A DNA stretch of 64,000 nucleotides from UBA6168 sp041392505 (GTDB taxonomy: Bacteria; Bacteroidota; Bacteroidia; Chitinophagales; Saprospiraceae), in contig JAWKLX010000017.1 of assembly GCA_041392505.1 (NCBI GenBank), forward strand, positions 1-64,000. Reading direction: 5' to 3'. This document shows positions 43,091 through 52,505 of this stretch, piece by piece. The notes below the pieces were generated by a model that saw only the letters and a list, made by a program, of their open reading frames with translations, was not told the DNA's origin and did not search any database. A program made the position numbers and the translations under genes. Positions within the stretch are counted from its first letter, which is position 1, and every line of letters starts with the position of its first letter.

Positions 43091-44035
43091 TTACATCTCA
43101 TGTCTTTCCCAATAGTTTTGGTCTTCTATCTCTTCTAAAATTGACAGGTAGTTCATGTAGCGGAGTTCGCTGATTTCGCCTTCTTCCACTGCTGTTTTGA
43201 CTGCACATTTGGGTTCGTCCCGGTGGAGGCACTGTCCACCGAATTTGCAATTGGTGGATATTTCAAAAAACTCCCGGAAATTATGAGCTACGTCGGCGGG
43301 TTCTAAATTGCTGAAAGAGAGGGTTTTGATGCCGGGCGTGTCGATTATATAACCACCAAAGCTCAGCGGGAACATTTCTGCAAACGTGGTCGTGTGCTGT
43401 CCTTTGCCGGAAAAATCGGAAAGTTCGGTGGTACGGAGGTCGAGATGGGGCTGCATGGCGTTGACCAAAGTGGATTTGCCCACGCCAGATTGGCCGCCGA
43501 TCAAGGTGGTTTTATCTTTTAACAAATTCTTCAATTCCTCGATCCCTTGGCTTTCCGTAGCTGAAACGAGCAGGACTTGGTAGCCGATTTTCCCATAAAT
43601 ATATTCAAGCGCCCCGTAAATTTCGAGGTCTTCTTCTGTGTAAATATCCGCCTTGTTGAAAACAATGCAGGTGGGGATATTGTAGGGTTCTGTCATCAGC
43701 AAGAAGCGGTCGATGAACCCCTGTTTTAGGTTGGGGGAAACGATCGTAACGATGACAACCGCTTGGTCGACATTGCTCGCTAGGAGATGGAGGTTTTGTT
43801 TGCGGCGAGGCGATTGGCGGACGACATAGTTCCGGCGTGGGAGGATTTCTTTGATCAATCCATTGCCGTCATTTTCCTTGATGATTTTTACTTCATCGCC
43901 AACGGCGATGGGGTTGGTTAGCTTTAATTTTCCCAAGCGAAATTTGCCAACGATTCGGCATTCGCAGGTCTCCCCGTTTTCAAGCCGGACGGTGTACCAA
44001 CTGCCCGTTGATTTAATGACTGTTCCTTTTATCAA
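43091..44035 (-). CDS. rsgA: Ribosome small-subunit GTPase RsgA
   Basis: A circularly permuted GTPase that helps mature the 30S subunit. 314 residues. The OB-fold (about 1-75) precedes the permuted G domain: G4 VFNKAD, then G1 GGQSGVGKSTLVNAM, then G3 DTPG. The C-terminal zinc knuckle has CKFGGQCLHRDEPKCAV with a Cys-x-His-x-Cys set. Full length and intact, with all motifs in the permuted order. Monocistronic. Confidence 0.96.
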   Translation of the reverse strand: MIKGTVIKSTGSWYTVRLENGETCECRIVGKFRLGKLKLTNPIAVGDEVKIIKENDGNGLIKEILPRRNYVVRQSPRRKQNLHLLASNVDQAVVIVTIVSPNLKQGFIDRFLLMTEPYNIPTCIVFNKADIYTEEDLEIYGALEYIYGKIGYQVLLVSATESQGIEELKNLLKDKTTLIGGQSGVGKSTLVNAMQPHLDLRTTELSDFSGKGQHTTTFAEMFPLSFGGYIIDTPGIKTLSFSNLEPADVAHNFREFFEISTNCKFGGQCLHRDEPKCAVKTAVEEGEISELRYMNYLSILEEIEDQNYWERHEM

Positions 44036-44216
44036 ATTGTTAGATTAGTTGAATGGATGGTTAGGGCCGATCCACATTTCATTGATTTTTTAAAGAATCG
44101 CAAATTTAACGGAAGTGCTTGGAAAAGAGTTCAAAAAGCAGGGCATCTAAAAAGTACCGCCCAAAAAGCTCAAGGGCTAAAAAGCCCAAAAGATAGAATT
44201 GATGCTTATCTCATTC

Positions 44217-45723
44217 CTATTTAAATTTCAAATGTTTCAACGTATAAAAAAATGTAGTTCCATAGCCCAAGGCTAATAATATGTGAAGCGCTAAGAAATG
44301 GAGGCTTTCTTTTTGAAAACCATAATAGATGGCAGCCAAAAAATAGATCGTAAGCACCCCCTCAAAAAGAGTGGTCCAGGTAATTTTACTGGACAGGTAA
44401 TGCCGACTTTTGATGCTGTCCTTCCAGCCTTGGATGTTGAATTTAGGAGTGCGGACAAAAGCCGATTGTTTCCCTAACCAACCTTGGATTACAGCAACAG
44501 TATTGTGAAGTGACAGGCCCATGCTCAGGGCCAAAAACAGCGGGAACAAGAGAATGAATTTTAGGAGTTTTTTCCAATAACCACCTTTTTTGGAGGGCAC
44601 TTGCACGTTGGCGACGTACTGCACCACTAAGAAAGCAAACAATCCCGAAAGGCCCCATGACATCGCATCCAAACCAAATTTCCACTGACCAATCAGCAAG
44701 AGTGCAGGCACGCTCATAACTCCCATAATAAATACGCAAACGAATATAGAACTGCCCAGTAGCTGCATGGATACTTGGAACTTTTGCGCAAAACTCAAAT
44801 GTGATTTCCAGATCGTTGGCAACATTTTGCGGGCTGTTTCCGCACCGCCTTTCATCCAGCGGAACTGTTGCGATTTAAGGCCATTCATTTCCGAGGGCAA
44901 TTCCGCGGGTGAGCCGATTTCTTCGAGGTAAATAATTCGCCAGCCCTTTAGTTGCGCCCGGATGCTGAGGTCAAGGTCCTCCGTCAGGGTATCGGCTTCC
45001 CAACCGCCCGCATCGTCGATGGTAGTGCGCCGCCAGACACCTGCTGTTCCGTTGAATTGCCGGAGGTAGTTGCCGCCTTGACGTCCCTGTTGCTCAATGC
45101 TAAAATGAACGTTCAGCTGTAATGCCTGTAAACGGGTAATGATAGAATAACTTTCGTTGAGATGTTCCCAACGGGTCTGTACCACGCCCGTTTTTTCATC
45201 TTCAAAATGGTATAAAGTGTTTTTAAGGAAATCTTTATTTGGTAAAAAATCGGCATCGAAAATAGCGATGAATTCGCCTTTTGCCAGCTGCATTGCGTCT
45301 TTCAATGCCCCCGCCTTAAAACCTTTACGGTCAGCGCGCGAATCTGCTCAATTTGAAAACCTTGCGCTTTATATGCTTTGACTTTTTGTTGTGTGATCTC
45401 TAAAGTCTTGTCTGTACTGTCATCCAGCACATGCACTTCAAAACGGTCTTTTGGGTAGTCGAGGAGCATGATGTTGTCGATCAAGCGCTCCACCACATAT
45501 TGTTCGTTGAAAATGGGCAATTGGATAGTACGAAAGGGTAGGCCTGGTTGGGGTTTTGGGATGTTGGGTTTTGAAGTAGATAGCCTGGGTCGCCGATTGG
45601 CCGTTTTTTCCAATGAGATTTTTTGTATTGAAACAGTAAATTCAACTGTAGTAAACAATAAAAAGTAATGATCAGCAATGCAAATAGATAAAGTGCAAAT
45701 ACCGTATTGACAAGAATGGACAT
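44217..45723 (-). CDS. Processive GT2 glycosyltransferase (cellulose-synthase-like), two frameshifts
   Basis: About 500 residues after correction. The protein starts with a membrane helix (MSILVNTVFALYLFALLIIT). After a shift somewhere between 45545 and 45640 the catalytic domain begins (LPFRTIQLPIFNEQYVVERL), with DDSTDKT. A second missing base near 45332 joins GFQIEQIRAL to DRKGFKAGALKDAMQ. Then come DADFLP, TEDLDLSIRAQLKGW and the processivity motif QQFRWMKGG. Several C-terminal helices form the channel. It would polymerise a beta-linked sugar at the inner membrane. Related genes occur widely in Bacteroidota next to exopolysaccharide or without partners, as here. Confidence 0.88.
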
Positions 45724-45803
45724 GCGGGAATTTTCAGTTTAAATGGCAAAGGTACGTGCCTTTCATCTCAAGAGGTGTTGTGGTAAGGACAAAATATTAC
45801 GAC

Positions 45804-47222
45804 TCATTTCAAATGATTTAAAACTATATCCCATAGGGCTTCATAAGGCACAAGTTCGGCACTAACTGCATCCAAAGAAATTTCAGGCTTGGACTCTTTG
45901 AAATTTTTTAAATCCTTCTTGACCAAGGTTTCCATACGGTATCGCCTGAAGTGGTGGTGGTAGACTTTTTCCAAAAGTTTTAAAAAAAACTTCTTTCGTT
46001 CATGAGCTGGTCCCCGCAAGTGGGCTTGCCAGTATGAAGGTAGGGTTTCAGCCTTTTTAAGGTATTCATCAAAATTGCCATCTAATAGGTGATGAAGAAG
46101 TGTTATAATAATTATTGCCACATTGGCCTCTTCCTTATCCTGATCGCAAAGTGGGACACTGTTGAGAAAGCGAGCTAAGCGGAACTTTTCTGGTAATTGA
46201 ATTTGAATGCGGCCTAATTTTTCAAATAAAACGAGGTAGGCATATACGATTTGCCAGCATTCATTAATTACAGGGAGGTTAATTGGATACTGTTGAGCCA
46301 ACTTCCAAGTTTGATAGGACATCATGGGTTTGTTGGACTGGAAGCCTAAGTAGGCCTTTTGAAGTAGGTTCACATGCCAGTTTTGACTACCTGTAGCAGG
46401 TAATAGGATTGATTCATTTAATTTTGATTCAGCCTGTGCGAATAATTTTTTATTAATCAGATAAGGGGTTAATTGTCGATAGAAATGCCAAAGCGTACTA
46501 TAAGGCAAAATGGAGTCTGAATTTCTAAAATATGTAATAGCATCGTTACAATATCTTATGACATTAGTATGCTCTCCTTTTTTTATAAATACAGTTGCTA
46601 ATAATGAATATTTGAAAAGATTAAATTTATACCAATCAGAATCAATGCTTTTGTATTTCATTATTTCTTTTTCCAAATGGCTGGTATCTCTTTTTTTAAG
46701 GTCTAAGAAGCTAAACTCTACATATAAGTTGTACAGATCTTCTTCTTTCCTCAATTCCTCCCTGAATATTCTAACTTTTTTTCTGTATCTCCTGTATTTC
46801 CTGATATCCAAGTCTATAGTACCGTAGTGATAATATAATTCTTTAGAAATGGCTACTGCTATATCTAAAAACCCACATTTTTCTGCCAATTTTAAAGCTT
46901 GCGAAGCTACCTCAATAGCTGCTTTTCGTTGATCAGCTACAAGTAACGTTTTTACCTGCGCTAATCTTTTCCAGCATTCTATTCTTATCTTCTTTGCAGT
47001 TTCAAAGTCATTAAAACTATTTAAAAAGATACCATCTAGTAGTTTGTCTTTTAGGCTTTTATAAGCCCATCGAAATGATTCGCGTGTCTTGCCTTCTTTT
47101 AGCCAAAGATCAACAGCCTTTTCTCTATCGTCAACTTCATCCAATAACTCATACATATCCAACAAGTTACCACTTGTTGGACGGTACATAGAAATTCTGC
47201 CTATGTTAGTAATCGTACTCAC
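45804..47222 (-). CDS. Large helical protein of unknown function
   Basis: 472 residues, soluble and almost entirely helical. TPR-like pairs are visible (KAAIEVASQALKLAEKCGFL; GEHTNVIRYCNDAITYFRNS; LFAQAESKLNESILLPATG), but no strict TPR consensus. It has no HTH, no nuclease or protease motif and no signal. The N-terminus has MYELLDEVDDREKAVDLWLK. The start may be the ATG at 47222 or the Met 11 residues later. A 42-residue peptide gene is divergently transcribed 175 bp away. Helical-repeat proteins near peptides act as peptide receptors in Firmicutes (RRNPP); that comparison is speculative here. Confidence 0.8.
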   Translation of the reverse strand: MSTITNIGRISMYRPTSGNLLDMYELLDEVDDREKAVDLWLKEGKTRESFRWAYKSLKDKLLDGIFLNSFNDFETAKKIRIECWKRLAQVKTLLVADQRKAAIEVASQALKLAEKCGFLDIAVAISKELYYHYGTIDLDIRKYRRYRKKVRIFREELRKEEDLYNLYVEFSFLDLKKRDTSHLEKEIMKYKSIDSDWYKFNLFKYSLLATVFIKKGEHTNVIRYCNDAITYFRNSDSILPYSTLWHFYRQLTPYLINKKLFAQAESKLNESILLPATGSQNWHVNLLQKAYLGFQSNKPMMSYQTWKLAQQYPINLPVINECWQIVYAYLVLFEKLGRIQIQLPEKFRLARFLNSVPLCDQDKEEANVAIIIITLLHHLLDGNFDEYLKKAETLPSYWQAHLRGPAHERKKFFLKLLEKVYHHHFRRYRMETLVKKDLKNFKESKPEISLDAVSAELVPYEALWDIVLNHLK

Positions 47223-47396
47223 AACTGTAATAGTTTATTTCAATTTAAAACTTTGATTGTTAATAGTTTGTGTTTTTGGGATGTTTTTCCTTGGTCAAAT
47301 TCAGGTCAAACGTTTGGCGGCTGGTTTCTATTTGGCGCGCTTTAAATCAGGATTTTCTTTGCTCCATAATTTTTTCAACTAAAAACTTAACGATTA

Positions 47397-47524
47397 TGGC
47401 AACGTATTCAAATCCAAGGAAATCCTTTGACATCTTTTTAGGCAACGAAATTAGAAACCCCGAAAATGTAAAAGGAAAAGGGGATGGTGAAATAATAATC
47501 AAAGATGATATAGTTGTTGGATAA
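47397..47524 (+). CDS. Small 42-residue peptide gene
   Basis: The ATG at 47397 starts MATYSNPRKSFDIFLGNEIR, then NPENVKGKGDGEIIIKDDIV and VG before the stop. A terminator with a 10-bp stem follows 8 bp after the stop, so this is a real short transcript. No signal peptide, no membrane helix. The C-terminal half after GKGDG is acidic and hydrophobic. No known precursor family is recognised. It could be a signal peptide in the communication sense, a ligand of the helical protein, or a modified-peptide precursor. Confidence 0.6.
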
Positions 47525-47531
47525 AAAACAT

Positions 47532-47562
47532 AAACAGGGATGCAATTTGTGTATCCCTGTTT
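47532..47562 (+). terminator. Terminator of the 42-residue peptide gene
   Basis: AAACAGGGAT (47532-47541) pairs exactly with ATCCCTGTTT (47553-47562), and TTTAATTT follows on the plus strand. Confidence 0.75.
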
Positions 47563-47584
47563 TAATTTCCTCATTTACAGTGAG

Positions 47585-47695
47585 TTACCTTACTTCCTGA
47601 TTAAGCTTTTTTGAAATGAGGGCTATGAGTTTTTCCAAGTAATCCATGTTCTGTTGGAGCTTGGTACCCTTGTCGTCGGTGTGTCTTTGAGCCAT
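47585..47695 (-). CDS. Small 36-residue helical peptide gene
   Basis: The ATG at 47695 begins MAQRHTDDKGTKLQQNMDYL, then EKLIALISKKLNQEVR and a stop. The second half is an amphipathic helix (MDYLEKLIALISKKL). It is convergent with the 42-residue gene. Nothing is known of the family. The short length makes chance possible. Confidence 0.4.
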   Translation of the reverse strand: MAQRHTDDKGTKLQQNMDYLEKLIALISKKLNQEVR

Positions 47696-47900
47696 TTTTG
47701 AATCTGAAATTAATTGCATCGGAGTATTCGTTTAATTTAACATTTTTTGTGGTCACCTAAATATACGAATTGCTCCAAATTCTGCAATTAGGCCTACCTA
47801 CGTACCGCTCATTTTGACCATAATTCAATTACCCATCTTGACTTTTCAAGACCGTTTTTCCTTTTCGTTTAGCATTTTGATGGGAAGAGGAGGTTTTTAA

Positions 47901-48272
47901 TCAATTTGGTTTAGAGGCGGGGTCTTGGTGATAGCGTTTCCTCATTTCTTCAATATTGACCCCGGCTACACCGGCAAGGGCTTCGACCACCTTTACGAGG
48001 TTTTCAACTTTGCTATTAAGGGCTTGTAAATCCATGGGATGCTTTATGGAAGCAACTGTTCGTTTTTCATTGGTCAGGTCCTTGGTGAGCATTTCATCTA
48101 TGCCAACACCGAAAAATTCAGCAATAGCGATCAATGTCTTATAGTCCGGTTCTGCACCGTTTTCCCACCCACTGTAGGACCCTTGAGCAACGCCAAATTG
48201 TTTGCCCATTTCTACTTGGCTGTACCTGCGTGCTTTTCTTAATCTTTTAAGGTTTTGATGAAAATATGTCAC
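47901..48272 (-). CDS. XRE-family HTH transcriptional regulator
   Basis: 123 residues starting at GTG (48272). The Cro/C1 helix-turn-helix covers about residues 5-60: LKRLRKARRYSQVEMGKQFG, then VAQGSYSGWENGAEPDY and LIAIAEFFGVGIDEML. A coiled coil follows (LNSKVENLVKVVEALAGVAG), probably for dimerisation. A perfect 19-bp odd palindrome sits 34 bp upstream of the start, in the promoter, and is the likely operator, which implies autoregulation. Genes under its control could include the neighbouring small membrane protein. Confidence 0.93.
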   Translation of the reverse strand: MTYFHQNLKRLRKARRYSQVEMGKQFGVAQGSYSGWENGAEPDYKTLIAIAEFFGVGIDEMLTKDLTNEKRTVASIKHPMDLQALNSKVENLVKVVEALAGVAGVNIEEMRKRYHQDPASKPN

Positions 48273-48305
48273 TTTATTGATTTCAAATTATAAAATAATG
48301 GCTTA

Positions 48306-48324
48306 ACTGATAATAATTATCAGT
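48306..48324. promoter_or_regulatory. Predicted XRE operator, 19-bp palindrome
   Basis: ACTGATAAT-A-ATTATCAGT, perfect, between a TTTG -33-like site and the start of the XRE gene. A half-similar site, TTGATAATAATTGAA, lies near 48402-48417. Confidence 0.55.
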
Positions 48325-48413
48325 CAAATAATTGAATTGTATTAGATGTTTGAGTACTATAGGTTCAAGATAGTTACTATTAGCCCTATTAAAAAAGCAT
48401 TTTTCAATTATTA

Positions 48414-48581
48414 TCAATAAAAAAAAGTCTTTACCCAATCAGCGACCATTTGCCGACGGAAAAAAAGCATTAAAAAGGAGACAATTAATAAGAAAATAAT
48501 GGCGCGTTTTAGAAAGCGGTTGCTATTGTCGAGCTTCTCTTTTCGGCTTGTATATTTTCTTTTTCTGGATTGGTAAATCAT
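48414..48581 (-). CDS. Small single-pass membrane protein
   Basis: 55 residues from the ATG at 48581. A basic N-terminus (MIYQSRKRKYTSRKEKLDNS) precedes one membrane helix (RAIIFLLIVSFLMLFF) and a short tail. Positive-inside rule puts the N-terminus in the cytoplasm. It lies between the patatin gene and the XRE regulator on the same strand. Function unknown. Confidence 0.6.
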   Translation of the reverse strand: MIYQSRKRKYTSRKEKLDNSNRFLKRAIIFLLIVSFLMLFFRRQMVADWVKTFFY

Positions 48582-48652
48582 CTATTTATGGTTGACTGGT
48601 TTGATGTATGACTGGTTTTTTTTTGCCATCTACGATCTCCCCATCTTTTCAA

Positions 48653-51112
48653 TTAAATCTTAAACTGCATTTGCTCCATAATGTTCTCCTCCTTCACAGC
48701 ATCAAGTTCAGGGTCAGAAACAACCATGGATTCAGTTTGAGGAAAGGCCTCTGCTGCTTGTGATTTTTTGGGTAACATGCTCTCAGGCTTTTCTTCAACA
48801 TGCGAAACATCGACCAGAAAAGCCATCTTTTCATCGGATCGAAACAGCGCCTCCCCTTCGTCAAATTGGCGGATCAATTGCTCAATGGTCAGGTCGTGAT
48901 CACCGCGCTGATAGTCGCCGGGCGAATTTGGCGCATCCAGAATATCTGTCCCGATAAATTGCCCGAGTTGGAAATAAGATTCCCACTGGACAGGGTCAAA
49001 AAACTGGTCGGCTGTGGATTCGTGCGGGAAGTCAGGGTGGTAAATTTTGTATTTGAAAGTATCAAATTGTGGGTTCTTCGACCCGTCGGGATGATGAGAG
49101 GGGACATATAATTTTCGGGGGGAGGTCACAGAGGATTTGATATATACCAATGTGCCTATTTTGATTTTATCACTACCAATTTTATTGCTCATGGCATTCA
49201 ATTCGTTCATTTTAGAAATGACCGCTTTAGCGTGTAATTCATCAAAACGCTCCGGTGTAAAATCGATGCCCCTTTCTGCTTTCAAGTCTACCCGAAACTT
49301 GAGGATGTTTTTGTCTTTTTTAGAATAAAAGTAATTGACGAGTGCTTCAAGCTTTACTTCGACTTCTTTAAGAACGCCATTTTCAACATACCTTGTTTTA
49401 TAGGTAATGGGCTGTTCGTTTTCGTCCGTCACCACAAACTCTTCCCAGACCTTCATCAAATCGGCCACTACGAATCGTTTCTGGGCATACCCTGAAGAAG
49501 CTTTGGGCCGTATCGATTCTACAGGATCTTGGCCCTGGCGGAAGGCGACGTCAATGCCCAGTTCGTTGCGGGCACGGATCGATAGGTTTTCTAGGTCGGC
49601 AAAAGTACTGAGTGGGTCAGCGCCTGCATCCACAGCTAGAATAAGTCTGCATTTGCGGCGGAGCAATTCATACACCGCAAGGTTCTCAATATGGCCGCCA
49701 TCAGAAATATTGAGCTTGCGGTTAGTCGTGCCTATTTTAGAAAAAAGTTCTTTGAAAAAATAAGAGGGCCACCATACGGCATATTTCCTCCAAGCAGCAA
49801 ATTTGCTGAGCGTTTCCTTATTTGCGCTACTTGCTTTTTTTTCAGCGGCCTTCTCCCTTTTGGTTTTGAAACTGGGGTTATTGACCCAAAAACCCAATCG
49901 GGCGTTGAACAGCGTCATCATGACACTCAATAATTTGTTGGAATAAATGCCCATACCAGGGTTGACGGCTGCCGCCGAAATGGTCAAAGCAGCTGGCAAA
50001 GTCAAATGCTTGAACCCAGGAAATTCAGCGGTTTTAACATATTGGGAAAGTTTTGATCCACAAAACAGCGGTGAAAGCAGAAAATAATCGCTTGCCTTTG
50101 CCCCTTTAAATTTGTCGTCCTCGCCAGGGTTTTGTAGGTTGAGGCAGGTGTTGATGAGAGGGTATGGGGCAATGTAATTTCGACTTTCCTTGTCCTCTTC
50201 TACTTTGAAAACATTTTTCAGCAGCATATTGCTGAAAAGTCCAGTTTGGCTTAAAAATGCATCTGCCAATTGCTTGCGGTAAAAGCGGTGGAAGCTCAGT
50301 GAATTGGGATTTAAAATATACCCAACAAAATAAAGTCCCGCAGCAGTCAACAGCGCCCACAAAATCTGCCGGTCCGACCAATCTCCACTGGTATCAATGG
50401 TTACGACCCCCACTACCAATAAAAATAGAATAATGACCACCAACATTGCAGACTCTATTTTCGTGAAAAACTTGGAGATGTTGAGGTTGAAATTCATGAC
50501 CAAATTGAGTACAAAATGCACCAACCCAGTGGCACCAAGAGCCCATAGGGCAGGGGAGAGGTAGTTCATTACCTTGTTCTTTTCATAATTCCAATCGAGC
50601 AGGGATTTTTCCAAATCAAGGAAAGCAAAGGAGGCCACGGATTTAAAAATCAGGTAGCCAATTAGCACAGTGACAAATGGGCTGAGCAGGCTCATGATCC
50701 AACTTACTAAGTATCCAAAAGCAAGCAAGACGGTGTTCCACAGTTTTTCAATTTTGCCCTGTCCGGGAATCATATAGTCGCCGTAGCTGCGGAGATGTTG
50801 TATTTTTTCTTCGTGAAATAATTTATCGTAACCATCTAATTGTTTTACGGTTGCCTGTACATACGCCCCTGTGTAGCCGCCGCCTGAAACGGTGGAGATG
50901 TAGTCCGCTTTTTCCAAAATTTTGAAAAGGTTCAGCGTTTTTAAAAAACCTAAATTGATGGTCGCTGAGCGAATGCCGCCGCCTGAGAGGGCGATGCCGA
51001 ACTTTTCAGATTCCAATTTATCCTTAGCATCCGTTCCAAATAGTTTTTCCCGGCGTTTTTCGATCAGTTCTGTTTCTTCTTTTAAAACTTGAGTGAGTTT
51101 ATAAGTCTGCAT
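48653..51112 (-). CDS. Membrane-anchored patatin-like phospholipase
   Basis: 819 residues. The patatin fold is split. The oxyanion loop ALSGGGIRSATINLGFL is near residue 42, the nucleophile Ser is in YISTVSGGGYTGA (a GGG form instead of G-x-S-x-G), and the catalytic Asp is in NISDGGHIENLAVYELLRR near residue 480. Between them are about five membrane helices (about 130-300). A 300-residue C-terminal region of unknown fold follows. It would hydrolyse acyl ester bonds of membrane lipids. Some bacterial patatins are antiphage effectors; context does not prove that here. It has a strong terminator from the ald gene just upstream. Confidence 0.88.
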   Translation of the reverse strand: MQTYKLTQVLKEETELIEKRREKLFGTDAKDKLESEKFGIALSGGGIRSATINLGFLKTLNLFKILEKADYISTVSGGGYTGAYVQATVKQLDGYDKLFHEEKIQHLRSYGDYMIPGQGKIEKLWNTVLLAFGYLVSWIMSLLSPFVTVLIGYLIFKSVASFAFLDLEKSLLDWNYEKNKVMNYLSPALWALGATGLVHFVLNLVMNFNLNISKFFTKIESAMLVVIILFLLVVGVVTIDTSGDWSDRQILWALLTAAGLYFVGYILNPNSLSFHRFYRKQLADAFLSQTGLFSNMLLKNVFKVEEDKESRNYIAPYPLINTCLNLQNPGEDDKFKGAKASDYFLLSPLFCGSKLSQYVKTAEFPGFKHLTLPAALTISAAAVNPGMGIYSNKLLSVMMTLFNARLGFWVNNPSFKTKREKAAEKKASSANKETLSKFAAWRKYAVWWPSYFFKELFSKIGTTNRKLNISDGGHIENLAVYELLRRKCRLILAVDAGADPLSTFADLENLSIRARNELGIDVAFRQGQDPVESIRPKASSGYAQKRFVVADLMKVWEEFVVTDENEQPITYKTRYVENGVLKEVEVKLEALVNYFYSKKDKNILKFRVDLKAERGIDFTPERFDELHAKAVISKMNELNAMSNKIGSDKIKIGTLVYIKSSVTSPRKLYVPSHHPDGSKNPQFDTFKYKIYHPDFPHESTADQFFDPVQWESYFQLGQFIGTDILDAPNSPGDYQRGDHDLTIEQLIRQFDEGEALFRSDEKMAFLVDVSHVEEKPESMLPKKSQAAEAFPQTESMVVSDPELDAVKEENIMEQMQFKI

Positions 51113-51126
51113 TTTGAATGGATATT

Positions 51127-51193
51127 AAAATGGTAGGATGGAAAGGGCAGCCGGTTGGATGACCATCGGCTGCCCTTTCCATCCTACCATTTT
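51127..51193 (-). terminator. Terminator of ald, perfect 27-bp stem
   Basis: Arms 51127-51153 and 51167-51193 are exact complements with a 13-nt loop. The hairpin begins inside the ald stop codon, an unusually long and tight terminator. Confidence 0.8.
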
Positions 51194-52422
51194 TACGACC
51201 TGGAAGTCAGCAGCAAATCCAAATCCGTGTGCTTCAGGTCATAACGCCGGCCGAGGTATTCATTGGTGAGGCGGCCTTTATAGGCAAAAACACCATTTCG
51301 CAAACCATGGTGCTCGTACAGGTATTCTTCCAAGCCGCCTGCCTTGCCCGCTGAAACCAACAAAGGCATGAGGATATTACTGACTGCAATAGAGGCAGTT
51401 CTGGGCACTTTAGAAGCAATATTAGGAACGCAATAATGTATGACGCCGTGCTTGACAAAGGTAGGGCGGTGGTGGTTGGTCATTTCTGATGTTTCAAAAC
51501 AACCTCCCTGATCGATACTGATGTCAATAATGACCGATCCGGGTTTCATGTCCATGACCATGGCCTCGGAGACCACGACCGGGGCACGGCTTGTTTTGGA
51601 GTGAAGGGCCCCAATCACCACATCGGCATTTAATAATTCTTTGGCTACTTGGTAGGGGTTCATGGTAGAGGTATTCATTTGATGGCCCACATGGTGCTGC
51701 AAGCGCATGAGCTTGTACACATTGTTATCAAAAATGCGGACATCAGCACCAAGGCCAAGGGCCACCCGGGTAGCCGATTCTCCAACGACCCCTGCGCCAA
51801 GTATGACAATTTTGGCGGATGGTACTCCAGAAACCCCTGCCAAAAGAACACCCTTTCCGCCGTTGCCGGAGGTGAGGAGCTCGCCAGCTGTCAACACTGC
51901 GCTGACCCCGGCTATTTCACTCAGTACCCGGACAAAAGGGAACGAGCCGCTGTCATCCTGAATGTATTCCATGCCAAGCGCAATGATCTTTTTCCAAAAT
52001 CCGCTGCATGAGTTCCTTCGACATGGTAGGTAAGTCAGAGGGCAAATAACAATCTGGTTGGGGTGCATCATTTCAACCTCTTCTAAGGTCATCGGCCCAG
52101 CCTTAAGGATGACATGAGCCTTGTACACTTCCTCCTTTGAATATTTGATTTCTGCCCCAACTTCGGAATACCGGTGGTCTGTATAGTTGGACTTTTCGCC
52201 TGCCCCCGTTTCCATAACGACCCGGTGGCCATATCCGGTCAAAGTAGCGACTGCAGACGGAACCATGACGACTCGGTTTTCCTGCATAATGTCAGTCTTG
52301 GGGACGCCGATGAAAAGGCCGCCATTTTTCCGCTCAACGGCCAACATTTCCTCCTGTGGTAGGTATTGGCTCTCAATCAAAGATTTGGGGATTGGAATTT
52401 TTGATTTAGTAGGTTCTGACAT
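51193..52422 (-). CDS. ald: Alanine dehydrogenase family protein, short out-of-frame patch
   Basis: About 409 residues, reversible NAD-linked deamination of alanine to pyruvate (or the related transhydrogenase alpha fold). Motifs: GVPKTDIMQENRVVMVPSAV, METGAGEKSNYTDHRY, then the Rossmann region VVILGAGVVGESATRVALGLG. The frame is continuous but residues near 130-145 read CRRNSCSGFWK. In another frame the same bases give MSKELMQRILEK, conserved in the family. A missing base near 52025-52026 and an extra base in the T-run 51989-51993 explain it. It is followed by the strong hairpin at 51127-51193. Confidence 0.92.
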   Translation of the reverse strand: MSEPTKSKIPIPKSLIESQYLPQEEMLAVERKNGGLFIGVPKTDIMQENRVVMVPSAVATLTGYGHRVVMETGAGEKSNYTDHRYSEVGAEIKYSKEEVYKAHVILKAGPMTLEEVEMMHPNQIVICPLTYLPCRRNSCSGFWKKIIALGMEYIQDDSGSFPFVRVLSEIAGVSAVLTAGELLTSGNGGKGVLLAGVSGVPSAKIVILGAGVVGESATRVALGLGADVRIFDNNVYKLMRLQHHVGHQMNTSTMNPYQVAKELLNADVVIGALHSKTSRAPVVVSEAMVMDMKPGSVIIDISIDQGGCFETSEMTNHHRPTFVKHGVIHYCVPNIASKVPRTASIAVSNILMPLLVSAGKAGGLEEYLYEHHGLRNGVFAYKGRLTNEYLGRRYDLKHTDLDLLLTSRS

Positions 52423-52444
52423 GATTTATAGTTGGATGGATGGG

Positions 52445-52481
52445 TGGGTGGATGGTTGACTAATCTGAAACCATCCACCCA
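52445..52481. repeat. Gene-junction palindrome TGGGTGGATGGTT
   Basis: Perfect 13-bp arms (52445-52457 with 52469-52481) of ATGGTT-type words between tsaE and ald. It is of the same type as the palindromes in the cox cluster. Confidence 0.6.
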
Positions 52482-52505
52482 TTCAGCCACCTGCTGATCC
52501 TATTT

